This document shows, piece after piece, positions 35,267 to 43,611 of a stretch of DNA of 64,000 nucleotides. This DNA is from AC-37 sp036389295 (lineage in GTDB: Bacteria > Actinomycetota > Thermoleophilia > Solirubrobacterales > Thermoleophilaceae). The stretch spans positions 1 through 64,000 of the forward strand of contig DASVQB010000021.1 of NCBI GenBank assembly GCA_036389295.1. The letters are read 5' to 3'. Position 1 is the stretch's first letter, and each line of letters begins with the position of its first letter. Below the pieces are notes generated by a model. That model was not told the DNA's origin. It saw nothing but the letters and a program-made list of their open reading frames with translations, and made no database searches. Both the position numbers and the translations under genes were made by a program.

Positions 35267-38053
35267 TCAGTCGCCGGCGTGGCGCCGGTGGCGAGTCGGC
35301 AGCGCGTAGCGCGACGGCGTCGTCGGCACGATCGGGTTCTCGATCTGGCCCAGCCGCTCGATCAGGTTCGTCCACTGGTCGGGCTCGAGCACCGCCAGCG
35401 CGGCGCGGCCGGTCTTGCGGTCGTCGCCCGCCGTCGGGCGGAAGCCGACGTGGATGTGGTCGTTGTGGTCCGACATGGAGACGGTGTTCGCGCCGAAGTC
35501 GAGCAGGGAGATGATCTGGTGCGGGCGCATCGTTCCCTGGAGGCTCATCAGCCGCTTGACCGCCTGCTCGGTGATGCCGCCGCGCTCCTGGTGGCCGACG
35601 ATCGGGATGCCGTTGATGGCGGCGATGTCGACCGCGTTGCCCGAGGAGTGCTCGGACACGTTGCCGGAGCTCGTGTAGGTGCCGTGGTCGGACTTCATCG
35701 AGCTGACCGTCGGCTTCAGCCCGGACTCGGCGAGGAACGCCAGCACGGCGAGGACGCGGCGGTTGATCTGGCCGGTGCGGACGTCGTTGCGGCCGGTCGC
35801 GTCGAGCTCGATCCGCTCGTCGTTCAGCACCCTGCGCTCGAGCAGCGGCTTCGGCATCATCAGGATCTGGCCGATCGACGCGCTGCTGCCTTCCTTGAGG
35901 ACGTTCTTGCCCTTGGCGCGGTAGATCGCGGTCGACTCGAGCAGCTTCCAGCCGTCGAGGATCGGCTTCGGGTCGATCCGCGGCGCGCCCTTGCCGGCCG
36001 GGCGGATCATGAAGTTCACGTGCGCGGCCTTCTTCGGGACGGGCCGGCCGACGCGGCCGAGGATCGTCCCTCCGATCACCCGCGACCCGGACCGGAGCCG
36101 GCGCAGCGTCGAGTTCTTCCCGTTGAGGCCGAGGCCAGGAGTGAAGAGGTGCCCGTACTTGGAGAACCCGCCGCGCGAGGCCTGCGCGTCGAACATCTGC
36201 TCGAGGCCGCCGGCGGACTTCGGGCGCGGCCGCGCCGGGTGGGCGAAGAGGCGCCGCTTCGTGTACGCGCGCGGGTGGGGGCCGCGATCGCCCTTGTGCG
36301 CGGAGATCGCCCTCGCCTCGGTGCCCGACGGCCCGGGGTTCTTCTTCGGGACGGGGTAGTAGTGGGCGACCTTCTCGAGGCCGGCGTAGGTGAACTCGTT
36401 GCCGTAGACGTCCTGGAGGACCACGTAGCGGCCGAGCTTGCGGGTCTTGCCGATCCGGTCGACCTGGCCGTCGTTGACCGCGACGACCGGGGCGCCGCGC
36501 TCGGAGAAGATCTCGATGCCCTTGCGCTCGGCCTCGTCGTGGACCACGTTGTTCGAGTTGCGGCCGCGGTGGAGCTTCCGGGTGGCGTGGCGCTCGTCGA
36601 TGTCCTGCGCGTAGGTGGCCCGCGCGGCGACCGGGAAGCGGCCCTCGGTCAGGCCGGTCAGCGAGCCGACCACGTCCACCGGCACGCCGGCCAGGAGCTT
36701 GGCGCGCAGCAGGACCGAGTCGACGTACCAGCCGGCGTGGTTGTAGGAGAAGATCGCGCGCTTGACGTCCTTGTCGCCGCCCGAGGCCTTCAGGTAGCGG
36801 GCCGCGGCGAAGATCGCGTCGACCGGGTTGTAGGGGTCGCGCTTGCCGTCCTTGTTGGCGTCGACGCCGTAGGCGCGCCAGGTCGCCGGCATGAACTGCA
36901 TCCAGCCGAGGGCGCCGGCCGAGGAGACGTTCAGGTTGCGGCCGTAGTCGGTCTCGATCTCGTTGATCGCGGCGAGGATCTCCCAGCGGATGCCGTACTG
37001 GATGCCGGCGGCCTGGTAGATCGGCAGCAGGAAGATCGGCACGCGGAACTTGCGGATGACGAAGTTCGGGACGCCCCTCGCTCCGTCCGGGCCGGGGAGG
37101 GCCTCGAAGAAGCCGGGGTTCGAGCGGGTCGGGCTGCCGTCGCGGTGGCGGAGCGCCGGGCGGCTCGCGCCGCGGCCGCCGGTGACGTGACGGGGGGCGC
37201 GGTGGCGGCGCGTGCGGGTGCGCGGGTGGCGCGGGGCCTTGTGCCCGCCGCGATCGCGGCCGCGCGGGGCGGCGTCGTCAGCGCCCTCGTGCTGGCTGCG
37301 GCCGCTGTTGCCGCTGGGGGCCGGCGGGGCGCTCGGCGCCTGCTCGCCGGCCGGGGTCGACGCGGGGACGGCCGGCTCGGGCGCGACGGCGGGCGCGGCG
37401 GCGGCCTCGGTCGTCTGGGCGGAGCGGAGCTCGCCGCGGGCCGACCCGCAGCCGCCCGGCTCCGAGACCGGGACCGGGTTGTCGCAGAGCTCGCCGTAGG
37501 GCTGGTCGTGGAGCGGCGGCGCCTCGCGGACGATGGTCTCGACGCTGCCGTCGGCGCGGCGGAGCTGGACCGCGGCGTCGGCGAGGTTGGGCAGGTTGAG
37601 CGGGGTCGCCGCCAGCGCCATGAGGATGGCGGCGGCGGCCGTGCGGCGGACGACGGCCGCGGGCGGGCGGGCGGCGCGGCGGCGCGAGCGGGGCACCCGC
37701 CAGGCGGACGGCCTGCCGACCTCGACCAGGAGGTCCGGCGCCGCCTCGATCGCGAACTGGGTCTCGGGGTCCTCCAGCGTGGCGACGGAGATCGCGAACG
37801 CGGCGCGCCACAGCCACTCGTCGTCCTCCGTCCCGGGGCGCAGGCCGAGCTCGTCCGGAAGCGCGGCGTGGCGGTGGATCGCGAGGCCGTCGTCGACGAG
37901 CAGCGCGGCCTCGAGCAGCGGCCGGGCGAGCCGCGAGCGGTAGCGGCCCTCGAGGCGGAGCAGGGCCAGCTCGCGCCCGCCGGGGACGTGCTCGAAGCGC
38001 TCGACCTCGAGGGGGCCGGCGCCGTTTCGGTCGATGTGGGGAGGGTTGGTCAT
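35267..38053 (-). CDS. Multidomain peptidoglycan hydrolase: SLT + degenerate M23 + M15-like
   Basis: This 928-residue protein has a ~130-residue N-terminal region, one membrane segment (~138-158), a Pro/Ala/Arg-rich linker and three wall modules. Residues ~345-450 are a lytic transglycosylase domain with catalytic E365 in NEIETDYG and SSAGALGWMQFMPATW. Residues ~503-700 resemble an M23 endopeptidase split by a ~95-residue insertion, but the metal-binding histidines are replaced (GIEIFSERG, HVNFMIRPAG). Residues ~775-872 resemble M15/VanY carboxypeptidases with H802, D809 (SEHSSGNAVDI) and H866/H868 (DHIHVGF). No clear Shine-Dalgarno. It leads the GGDEF-EAL gene. Confidence 0.85.
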   Translation of the reverse strand: MTNPPHIDRNGAGPLEVERFEHVPGGRELALLRLEGRYRSRLARPLLEAALLVDDGLAIHRHAALPDELGLRPGTEDDEWLWRAAFAISVATLEDPETQFAIEAAPDLLVEVGRPSAWRVPRSRRRAARPPAAVVRRTAAAAILMALAATPLNLPNLADAAVQLRRADGSVETIVREAPPLHDQPYGELCDNPVPVSEPGGCGSARGELRSAQTTEAAAAPAVAPEPAVPASTPAGEQAPSAPPAPSGNSGRSQHEGADDAAPRGRDRGGHKAPRHPRTRTRRHRAPRHVTGGRGASRPALRHRDGSPTRSNPGFFEALPGPDGARGVPNFVIRKFRVPIFLLPIYQAAGIQYGIRWEILAAINEIETDYGRNLNVSSAGALGWMQFMPATWRAYGVDANKDGKRDPYNPVDAIFAAARYLKASGGDKDVKRAIFSYNHAGWYVDSVLLRAKLLAGVPVDVVGSLTGLTEGRFPVAARATYAQDIDERHATRKLHRGRNSNNVVHDEAERKGIEIFSERGAPVVAVNDGQVDRIGKTRKLGRYVVLQDVYGNEFTYAGLEKVAHYYPVPKKNPGPSGTEARAISAHKGDRGPHPRAYTKRRLFAHPARPRPKSAGGLEQMFDAQASRGGFSKYGHLFTPGLGLNGKNSTLRRLRSGSRVIGGTILGRVGRPVPKKAAHVNFMIRPAGKGAPRIDPKPILDGWKLLESTAIYRAKGKNVLKEGSSASIGQILMMPKPLLERRVLNDERIELDATGRNDVRTGQINRRVLAVLAFLAESGLKPTVSSMKSDHGTYTSSGNVSEHSSGNAVDIAAINGIPIVGHQERGGITEQAVKRLMSLQGTMRPHQIISLLDFGANTVSMSDHNDHIHVGFRPTAGDDRKTGRAALAVLEPDQWTNLIERLGQIENPIVPTTPSRYALPTRHRRHAGD

Positions 38054-38068
38054 CGGCAGTCGGGCTAG

Positions 38069-38089
38069 GCCGGGCCTCCAGGGCCCGGC
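38069..38089 (-). other. Hairpin before the peptidoglycan hydrolase gene
   Basis: GCCGGGCC (38069-38076) and GGCCCGGC (38082-38089) form a perfect 8-bp stem 16 nt before the ATG at 38053. It could affect ribosome access. The rest of the 198-bp spacer up to cpaB shows no further element I can support. Confidence 0.4.
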
Positions 38090-38251
38090 TGCGGCAAAGC
38101 GCGATCGATCGGTCTGTTCTCCGCAGTCGGATGCACGAAGGAGGGGCCTTCGACGATTCGTCCAGGTTCTTGTCGGCAGGGGCGGGGCGGCCCTTGACCG
38201 GTTGCGGAACGGGCTCTCGGGCGGGGCTGCGAGCGGGCCGCCGTCGCGCCC

Positions 38252-38998
38252 TCACAGCGATCCGGCCGGCACCGCGAGCGGCGTCCGGCGGCGCGGCTCG
38301 CGCCCGCCGCGCAGGAGGAGCCTCGTCTCGCGCGCGAAGCTCTGCGCGGCGGCCAGGAAGACCGCCTGGCGGAGCGTCACCCGGAGGGTGGCGAGGGTGG
38401 CCGGTCCGGCCCCCGCCGGGGCGGCCCCGCTGCCGTCGCCCTCCGCGCTCGCCTCCGGGTCGGCCGGCCGGGTCGCCAGCACCTCCGCGTCCTCGAGCGC
38501 CAGGTAGGTGCGGCCGCGGCCCTCGGCCGGCTCGCTCGTCACGAGGACGTCCACGCGCGCGCCGGGGCCGGCCGCCCGCACGTCCTCGCCGCCGCGCACC
38601 TCGATCTCGATCGCCCGCTCGCCGCGGCGCGGCGGGGACGGCTGGTCCGCGGGCCGGTCGGGACGGGCGCCGGCCAGCGTCCCGGCGGTCACGTAGCCGC
38701 CCGCGGGGACCGCGGCGGCGACCTCGCCGCCGACCGCCTGCCCCGGGTCCGACAGGGCGTCCGGAGGCACGAACCGGGCCGGGACGGACCGGACGGCGAG
38801 GGCGCTCGTCGCGTCCCGCTCGCGGATCCGCCGCCCGGCCCTCAGGTCCACGCGCGCGACGACCACCGGCACGAGCGATCCGACTCGCGCCTCGACCTCG
38901 CGGGTGCGCCGCTCGACCCGCGACGCCGCGAGCCCCCCGGAGGCCAGCGCGAGGGCGAGCATGACGGCGGCGCGCCGCCGGCGAGCGGCGCGGGTCAT
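38252..38998 (-). CDS. cpaB: CpaB/RcpC-like Flp pilus assembly protein (SAF domain)
   Basis: A short N-terminal anchor (AVMLALALASGGLAAS) is followed by a SAF-type domain (VVVARVDLRAGRRIRERD, then VGGEVAAAVPAGGYVTAGTL) and an RcpC-like beta region with VRAAGPGARVDVLVTS. In Tad systems CpaB sits in the periplasm or wall side around the pilus. 248 residues. It lies 82 bp after a sensor kinase gene and 12 kb from cpaF-tadB-tadC, so the pilus genes are split. Confidence 0.83.
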   Translation of the reverse strand: MTRAARRRRAAVMLALALASGGLAASRVERRTREVEARVGSLVPVVVARVDLRAGRRIRERDATSALAVRSVPARFVPPDALSDPGQAVGGEVAAAVPAGGYVTAGTLAGARPDRPADQPSPPRRGERAIEIEVRGGEDVRAAGPGARVDVLVTSEPAEGRGRTYLALEDAEVLATRPADPEASAEGDGSGAAPAGAGPATLATLRVTLRQAVFLAAAQSFARETRLLLRGGREPRRRTPLAVPAGSL

Positions 38999-39080
38999 CG
39001 GGCCGCCCGAGCCCCGTGGGCGGCGTGCCCGTGGGCGCGCCTCGCGAGGGCGGCGCCGCCGGCGTCCGTCGCCGGGCGGC

Positions 39081-39761
39081 TCATCGGGCCAGCGGCAGCT
39101 CGATCGCGACCGCGGCCTCGCCCTCCCGCGGCGCGGCCACCGTCAGCGTGCCGCCGCAGCTCTCGACGGCGCGGGCGGCGATCGCCAGGCCGCGGCCCCG
39201 CCCCGCGCGCGGCATCGCGGGCCCCGCGCCCGTCCGCCGGGTCGCGTTCGCGACCTCGATCCTCACCGCGGCGCCGCGCCGGGTGCCGCGGAGGCGGACC
39301 GGCCCGGCGCCGTGCTCGACGGCGTTAGCCAGCAGGTTGCCGAGCGCCTGCGCCAGCCGGCCGCGCTCGCCGCGCACCCACACGGGCCCGGCCCGCCAGT
39401 CGACCTCGACCCTCCGCCCGAGCCGCCGCGCCGGCGGCCGCCACGCCGCCACGGCGGAGCGCGCCAGCGAGTCGAGCGCGACGGGCTCCGACCGGCCCAC
39501 CCGCGATCGCGCTCCCGTCCGAGCCGCGGCCAGGTCGACCAGGCCGGCCCGGGCCCGCTCCAGCTCGCTCTCGAGCGCCGCGGCGATCGGCCGGCCGCCC
39601 GGCGCCCGGCGCAGCCGCTCGACGCCGAGCCCGAAGGCTGTCATCGCGCCGCGAAGCTCGTGCTCCGCGTCCGCGGCGAGCTCGAGGCCGCGCCGCAGCC
39701 GAGCCGCCCGGGCGGCCAGCACCGCTGCGAGGGGCCAGCCGGCGAGGGCGGCGGCGCTCAC
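39081..39761 (-). CDS. Small sensor histidine kinase
   Basis: The 226-residue protein has a HisKA-like helix with the phosphoacceptor candidate in DAEHELRGAMTAF and a short HATPase with N box LANAVEHGAG and G boxes (RAGRGRGLAIAARA). It has at most one short N-terminal membrane segment and no sensor domain. The GTG at 39761 overlaps the response regulator stop as GTGA, so they form a two-component pair. Confidence 0.88.
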   Translation of the reverse strand: MSAAALAGWPLAAVLAARAARLRRGLELAADAEHELRGAMTAFGLGVERLRRAPGGRPIAAALESELERARAGLVDLAAARTGARSRVGRSEPVALDSLARSAVAAWRPPARRLGRRVEVDWRAGPVWVRGERGRLAQALGNLLANAVEHGAGPVRLRGTRRGAAVRIEVANATRRTGAGPAMPRAGRGRGLAIAARAVESCGGTLTVAAPREGEAAVAIELPLAR

Positions 39762-40468
39762 GCGGCCTCCGTGAGGCGGTAGCCGACGCCGCGAACGTTC
39801 ACGACGAACCGCCGCCCGGTGCCGCTCAGCTTCCTCCTCAGCCGGCAGGCGTGCGTGTCGACCGTCCGGGTGGCGCCGGCGGCCAGGTAGCCCCACACGT
39901 CGCGCAGGAGCTCCGACTTCGAATGGACCCGCGCCGGGTCCGACGCCAGGGCGTGCAGGAGGCCGAACTCCTTGGCCGACAAGGACACAGGCCGGCCCGC
40001 GAGCCTGACCGCCCGGGTCGCCGGGTCCACGGTGAGGTCGCCGACCCGCACCACGCCGCGCAGCGGCCGGCCGGACGCGCGCCGCAGGACGACGCCGAGC
40101 CGGGCGACCAGCTCGGCGTACGAGAACGGCTTGCAGACGTAGTCGTCCGCGCCGCGGACGAGGCCCCGCACCCGATCGACCTCGCCGACCCGGCCGCTCA
40201 GCACCACGACCGGGACGTCCGGGTCGAGCCGCGATCCCGCGCCGTCGGCGGCCCGCACGCGGTCGAGCACCTCGAGCCCGCTCCCGCCCTCCAGCATCAG
40301 GTCGAGCAGCACGAGCTCCGGCTGCCGCACCTCGAGCGCCCGCAGCGCCTCGCCGACGGAGGTCGCGGTCGCGACATGGAAGCCGTCGGCGGCGAGGTGC
40401 TCGGCGAGGAAGGACCGCGTTCGCTCGTCGTCCTCCACCACGAGGATGGACCGCTGTCGTTCGACCAT
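39758..40468 (-). CDS. OmpR/PhoB-family response regulator
   Basis: The receiver domain has acidic residues in VVEDDE, the phosphorylated Asp in LLDLMLEGGSG and the Lys in VCKPFSYAEL. The C-terminal winged helix ends RRKLSGTGRRFVVNVRGVGYRL, typical of OmpR/PhoB. 236 residues. It leads an operon with the histidine kinase and probably cpaB. An AT-rich upstream region with repeats (40539-40581) is a candidate binding site. Confidence 0.95.
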   Translation of the reverse strand: MVERQRSILVVEDDERTRSFLAEHLAADGFHVATATSVGEALRALEVRQPELVLLDLMLEGGSGLEVLDRVRAADGAGSRLDPDVPVVVLSGRVGEVDRVRGLVRGADDYVCKPFSYAELVARLGVVLRRASGRPLRGVVRVGDLTVDPATRAVRLAGRPVSLSAKEFGLLHALASDPARVHSKSELLRDVWGYLAAGATRTVDTHACRLRRKLSGTGRRFVVNVRGVGYRLTEAA

Positions 40469-40538
40469 GACCGCCTAAGTAGGATGCGCGGGCTTCTCTC
40501 CCCCCTGTTGGTCGTGCCTGACACCCCCGGATGGGGGG

Positions 40539-40581
40539 GTGGAAAAGTGTCCACGAGATTGCTAAAAAGTGACTTAGCAAT
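40539..40581 (-). promoter_or_regulatory. AT-rich repeat region upstream of the response regulator
   Basis: In a very GC-rich setting, CACTTTT occurs twice on the minus strand (40565-40571 and 40543-40549), 22 bp apart. Attached are two inverted repeats: ATTGCTAA/TTAGCAAT (40558-40565 and 40574-40581) and GTGGA/TCCAC (40539-40543 and 40550-40554). OmpR/PhoB-type regulators bind direct repeats with an 11-bp period, so this may be an autoregulatory site. Confidence 0.5.
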
Positions 40582-40704
40582 GACTCGGCCCCGCCCCCGA
40601 GCCGTCACGGCGCGGGCCCCGGCGCGGGGCCGCGCGCGGACGGGGCGGCGGATGAACGCAGGGCCTCGCGGGAGAGGCGGCGGGCCGTTGATGCGGTGGG
40701 CCGC

Positions 40705-40749
40705 CGGATGACGCGTCGTCGGATGACGCCGGGAGCCGGCGGATGACGC
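40705..40749 (+). repeat. Three copies of CGGATGACGC ending at the MFS start codon
   Basis: CGGATGACGC occurs at 40705, 40720 and 40740. The third copy contains the start codon of the transporter. The first two ATGs are not in the same frame as the gene. Probably a local duplication of the translation start region. Confidence 0.5.
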
Positions 40750-41975
40750 GGGCGCTCCTGCGCGACCCGCGCTTCCGGCTCCTCCTCGCCGGCCAGACGC
40801 TGACGATGTTCGGCGACGTCGCGCTGATGCTCGTGCTGGGCATCTGGGCGACGCAGCTCACCGGGTCGACGACCGTCGGCGCCGCGGTCTTCGTCGCGGT
40901 GCTGGCCCCGATGCTGCTCGCGCCGCTGCTCGGCCTGATCGTCGACCGCTTCCCGCGACGGAAGGTGATGATCGCGAACGACCTCGGGACGGCGGCGACG
41001 CTCCTCCCGCTGCTGCTCGTGCACGACCGCGGCGACGTCTGGATCGTCTTCGCCGTCGGCGCGGCGTACGGCATGTCGCAGCAGGTCTTCTTCGCCGCCC
41101 GCTCGGCCTTGCTGCGGACGATGCTCGGCGACGACGAGCTCGCGCCCGCGAACGCCGTGCTCGAGTCGCTCAGGCAGGCCCTGCGGATCGCGGCGCCCGC
41201 CGCCGGGACGGCGCTGTTCTCGATCCTCGGGGGAGGCGCCGTCGCGATGATGGACGCGGCCACGTTCGTCGCGTCGGCGGCGCTGCTGTCGGTCCTCCGG
41301 GTCGCCGAGCGCCAGGCGACCGAGCGGGCCGCGGGGTCCGTGGCGAGCGAGCTGAGCGCCGGCGTGCGCCACATCTGGACGACGCCGATCCAGCAGCGGC
41401 TCGTCACCGCGCTCTGCATGGCGGTGGCCGTGCTCGGGCTGCTCCAGGTGGCCGGGTTCGCGCTCGTCGACCGCGGGCTCCATCGACCGGTCACCTTCCT
41501 GGCCGTCGTGTTCACCGCCGAGGGGCTCGGCTCGATCGCCGGCGGGCTGACCGCCCCGGCCATGCTCCGCCGGCTCGGCGAGCCGCGCGTCGCCGGGCTG
41601 GGGCTCGCCTGGATGGGCGCCGGAGTCGGCGCGATGGCGCTCGCCGACCTGCCGAGCGTCCTGATCGGGGCCGCGGTCGCGGGCGCGGGGTTCTCGGCGT
41701 TCGTCGTCGCCTACACCACGCTGCTGCAGCGCACAACGGCGACGGAGCTCCAGGGTCGTGTCTTCACCGCGGCCGAGGCCCTGGCCGGGATCCCGTACTG
41801 CGGCACGCTCGCGGTCGCCGCCGTCGGCGTCTCCCTGGTCGGCTATCGCGCGATCCTCGTGGTCGGGATGCTCACGCTCGGGGGCGCCGGCGCCTACCTC
41901 GCGGCCGGCAGGGTCGCGGCGCCGGCGGCGCTCTCGCCCGGGTTGTCGCTCACCGGGGAGGCGTCCGTCCGCTAG
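40743..41975 (+). CDS. Major facilitator superfamily transporter
   Basis: The 410-residue protein has about 12 hydrophobic segments and the MFS loop between helices 2 and 3 (GLIVDRFPRRKVM). The layout resembles the MFS_3/enterobactin exporter (EntS)-type exporters. The cargo is unknown. No good Shine-Dalgarno is seen. It is divergent from the two-component operon across 274 bp. Confidence 0.9.
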   Translation: MTRALLRDPRFRLLLAGQTLTMFGDVALMLVLGIWATQLTGSTTVGAAVFVAVLAPMLLAPLLGLIVDRFPRRKVMIANDLGTAATLLPLLLVHDRGDVWIVFAVGAAYGMSQQVFFAARSALLRTMLGDDELAPANAVLESLRQALRIAAPAAGTALFSILGGGAVAMMDAATFVASAALLSVLRVAERQATERAAGSVASELSAGVRHIWTTPIQQRLVTALCMAVAVLGLLQVAGFALVDRGLHRPVTFLAVVFTAEGLGSIAGGLTAPAMLRRLGEPRVAGLGLAWMGAGVGAMALADLPSVLIGAAVAGAGFSAFVVAYTTLLQRTTATELQGRVFTAAEALAGIPYCGTLAVAAVGVSLVGYRAILVVGMLTLGGAGAYLAAGRVAAPAALSPGLSLTGEASVR

Positions 41976-42046
41976 CCACATCTGCGCCCGCTCGCGGCGG
42001 CTCGGGACACGAGCGCCGCCGCGTACGAGCTAGCAGTGGCTAGCGG
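41969..42046 (+). terminator. Long-range inverted repeat after the MFS gene
   Basis: CCGCTAGCCAC (41969-41979) pairs perfectly with GTGGCTAGCGG (42036-42046); the intervening sequence contains a second GC-rich pairing (GCGGCGGCTC with GAGCGCCGCCGC). The stop codon of the transporter lies within the first arm. It probably ends the transcript. Confidence 0.5.
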
Positions 42047-42070
42047 ATCTTGATGATCACTCAGCACCTC

Positions 42071-42122
42071 CTTCCCCCTCGCCTACAGGTGAAGCTCCCT
42101 TCCCCTCGCCTACAGGTGGAGC
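42071..42122. repeat. Tandem duplication of the methyltransferase 3' end
   Basis: CTTCCCC(C)TCGCCTACAGG is repeated at 42071 and 42099 with about 28-bp period. Each copy contains a TAG in the methyltransferase strand. It looks like a recent local duplication that left a second stop region after the gene. Confidence 0.55.
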
Positions 42123-42916
42123 GGCGCGCCGGCGGGCTTCGCGGCCATGAACACGACCCTCGCGTGCGTCTCCTCGTCCGGGTCGGAGACCATCCCCCGC
42201 TCCGGGCACTCGCCGCGGACGCCCACGACCCTGAGGCCCGCCTCCGAGCAGGCCATCTCGACCGTCGAGATCGGGTGATGGCGCTGGACGTGGCGCCCGA
42301 CGGCGATCGCCTCCCCGGTACGCGGTAGGACCTCGATCGTCGCCGACGCGAGGCCGCCCGGCGGCATGAACTCGCTCCCTTCACCTCGCCACCGAAACCG
42401 GGTACGGTCGGACTCGACGAAGAGCTCGCTGGCGAAGCTCGACCTGTAGGCCGCCAGCGAGTTCGTGTCGAACACGAGGAGACCGCCGGGGCAAAGGGCC
42501 TCCCCGATGCTGTGAAGGGCGGCCACAAGATCCGCGGCCGAGAGCAGGTAGTTGAAGGAGTCGTCGACGCAGGTGGCGAGGTCGAAGCGACCTCGCCATG
42601 GCAGCGCGCGCATGTCGGCGACCCGCACCTCCGCGCCCCCGGCGGCCCGGGCCCGCGCGCGGGCGACCATGGCCGGCGACAGGTCGCAGGCCGTCACCTC
42701 GTAGCCGCGCTCGAGCATGGGCATGAAGCTCTTGCCCGTCCCGCACGCGACGTCGAGGAGCCTGCGGCCGCGCAGCCCCTCCTCGACGGCCCACGCCTCG
42801 ACGTCGGCCATCCAGCTCTCGTACTCGTAGTCGGCGGTGAACGCGTCGTAGAACGGCGCGAACGTCTCGTAGGTCGCCAGAACGCTTACCTCGCCTGGCT
42901 CAGTTTGAAGGTCCAT
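42110..42916 (-). CDS. Class I SAM-dependent methyltransferase
   Basis: The SAM-binding motif LLDVACGTGKSFMP, then VTACDLSPAMVARAR and FDLATCVDDSFNYLL, match small-molecule methyltransferases of the class I fold. 268 residues. The substrate is unknown. It is divergent from the sigma factor gene across 78 bp. Confidence 0.9.
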   Translation of the reverse strand: MDLQTEPGEVSVLATYETFAPFYDAFTADYEYESWMADVEAWAVEEGLRGRRLLDVACGTGKSFMPMLERGYEVTACDLSPAMVARARARAAGGAEVRVADMRALPWRGRFDLATCVDDSFNYLLSAADLVAALHSIGEALCPGGLLVFDTNSLAAYRSSFASELFVESDRTRFRWRGEGSEFMPPGGLASATIEVLPRTGEAIAVGRHVQRHHPISTVEMACSEAGLRVVGVRGECPERGMVSDPDEETHARVVFMAAKPAGAPLHL

Positions 42917-42994
42917 ATCGCCAAAGACCCGCTCTGCGCTCAGGAGCGTTTCAGCGGCTCACCCCCCGTGATGGCCGTGCCGCACGCTTAACCC

Positions 42995-43489
42995 GTGGAA
43001 GGACAGGAGTCGGTCTGGGAGTGGGACGTGGCGAGGGCGTGCTGCCTGCGCGAGGCGCGCCGGATCCTCCGCGACAGCGACGACGCGGAGGAGGCCGTCC
43101 AGGAGGCGATGGTCCGCGCGTGGCGGAACCGAAGCTCGTGCCGCACCCCCGGGCGCCCGCTGCCGTGGCTCGTGCAGATCACGCGCAACGAGGCCCTGCG
43201 GCTCGCGGCGCGGCGGCAGAAGCGCCAGGCGAGCGAGATCCCCGAGGAGAGCCCGGACTTCCCGGCCTCCGACAGCGGGCTGGACCGGACGCTCGACACC
43301 GTCGCGACCGAGCAGGTCCTCAAGGTGCTGCGCCCCGAAGAGCGCGCCCTGATTCACCTAAGGTACGTCGAGGACCTGACCCAGGGGCAGATGGCGGCTC
43401 GGCTTGGGGTGCCGGAGGGGACCGTCAAGGTGAGGCTACACCGGGCGCGCGCCCGCCTCAGGGGGGCGGCGGCGGAGCTGACGGCCTAG
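42995..43489 (+). CDS. ECF-type RNA polymerase sigma factor
   Basis: Sigma region 2 is seen in RRILRDSDDAEEAVQEAMVRAWRNR and region 4 in LRPEERALIHLRYVEDLTQG and LGVPEGTVKVRLHRARARLR. 164 residues, typical for ECF sigma factors. The GTG at 42995 is the only usable start; an upstream ATG is followed by an in-frame TAA. No anti-sigma gene with a recognisable zinc or membrane domain is adjacent, although a winged-helix gene follows after 122 bp. Confidence 0.93.
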   Translation: MEGQESVWEWDVARACCLREARRILRDSDDAEEAVQEAMVRAWRNRSSCRTPGRPLPWLVQITRNEALRLAARRQKRQASEIPEESPDFPASDSGLDRTLDTVATEQVLKVLRPEERALIHLRYVEDLTQGQMAARLGVPEGTVKVRLHRARARLRGAAAELTA

Positions 43490-43532
43490 CGCGGACACGC
43501 CTGCCTTCCGCGCCAGATCGCGCTTTGCGCCA

Positions 43533-43555
43533 ATTTCCATTGTGAAATGGCACAA
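43533..43555 (+). promoter_or_regulatory. Overlapping inverted repeats, candidate operator
   Basis: ATTTC-N6-GAAAT (43533-43548) and TTGTG-N6-CACAA (43540-43555) overlap upstream of the winged-helix gene. A possible -10, TACGAT (43585-43590), follows. The site may bind the regulator itself. Confidence 0.45.
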
Positions 43556-43611
43556 CGGCGACTGCAGATCGCTCCTACGCAAGGTACGATGTATCCAATG
43601 GAGGAAACCAC

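Noticed and set aside
38054..38251. c-di-AMP (ydaO-type) riboswitch before the peptidoglycan hydrolase
   Set aside because: Such switches often precede wall hydrolases in Actinomycetota, but the conserved core sequences are absent; only a simple hairpin is present.
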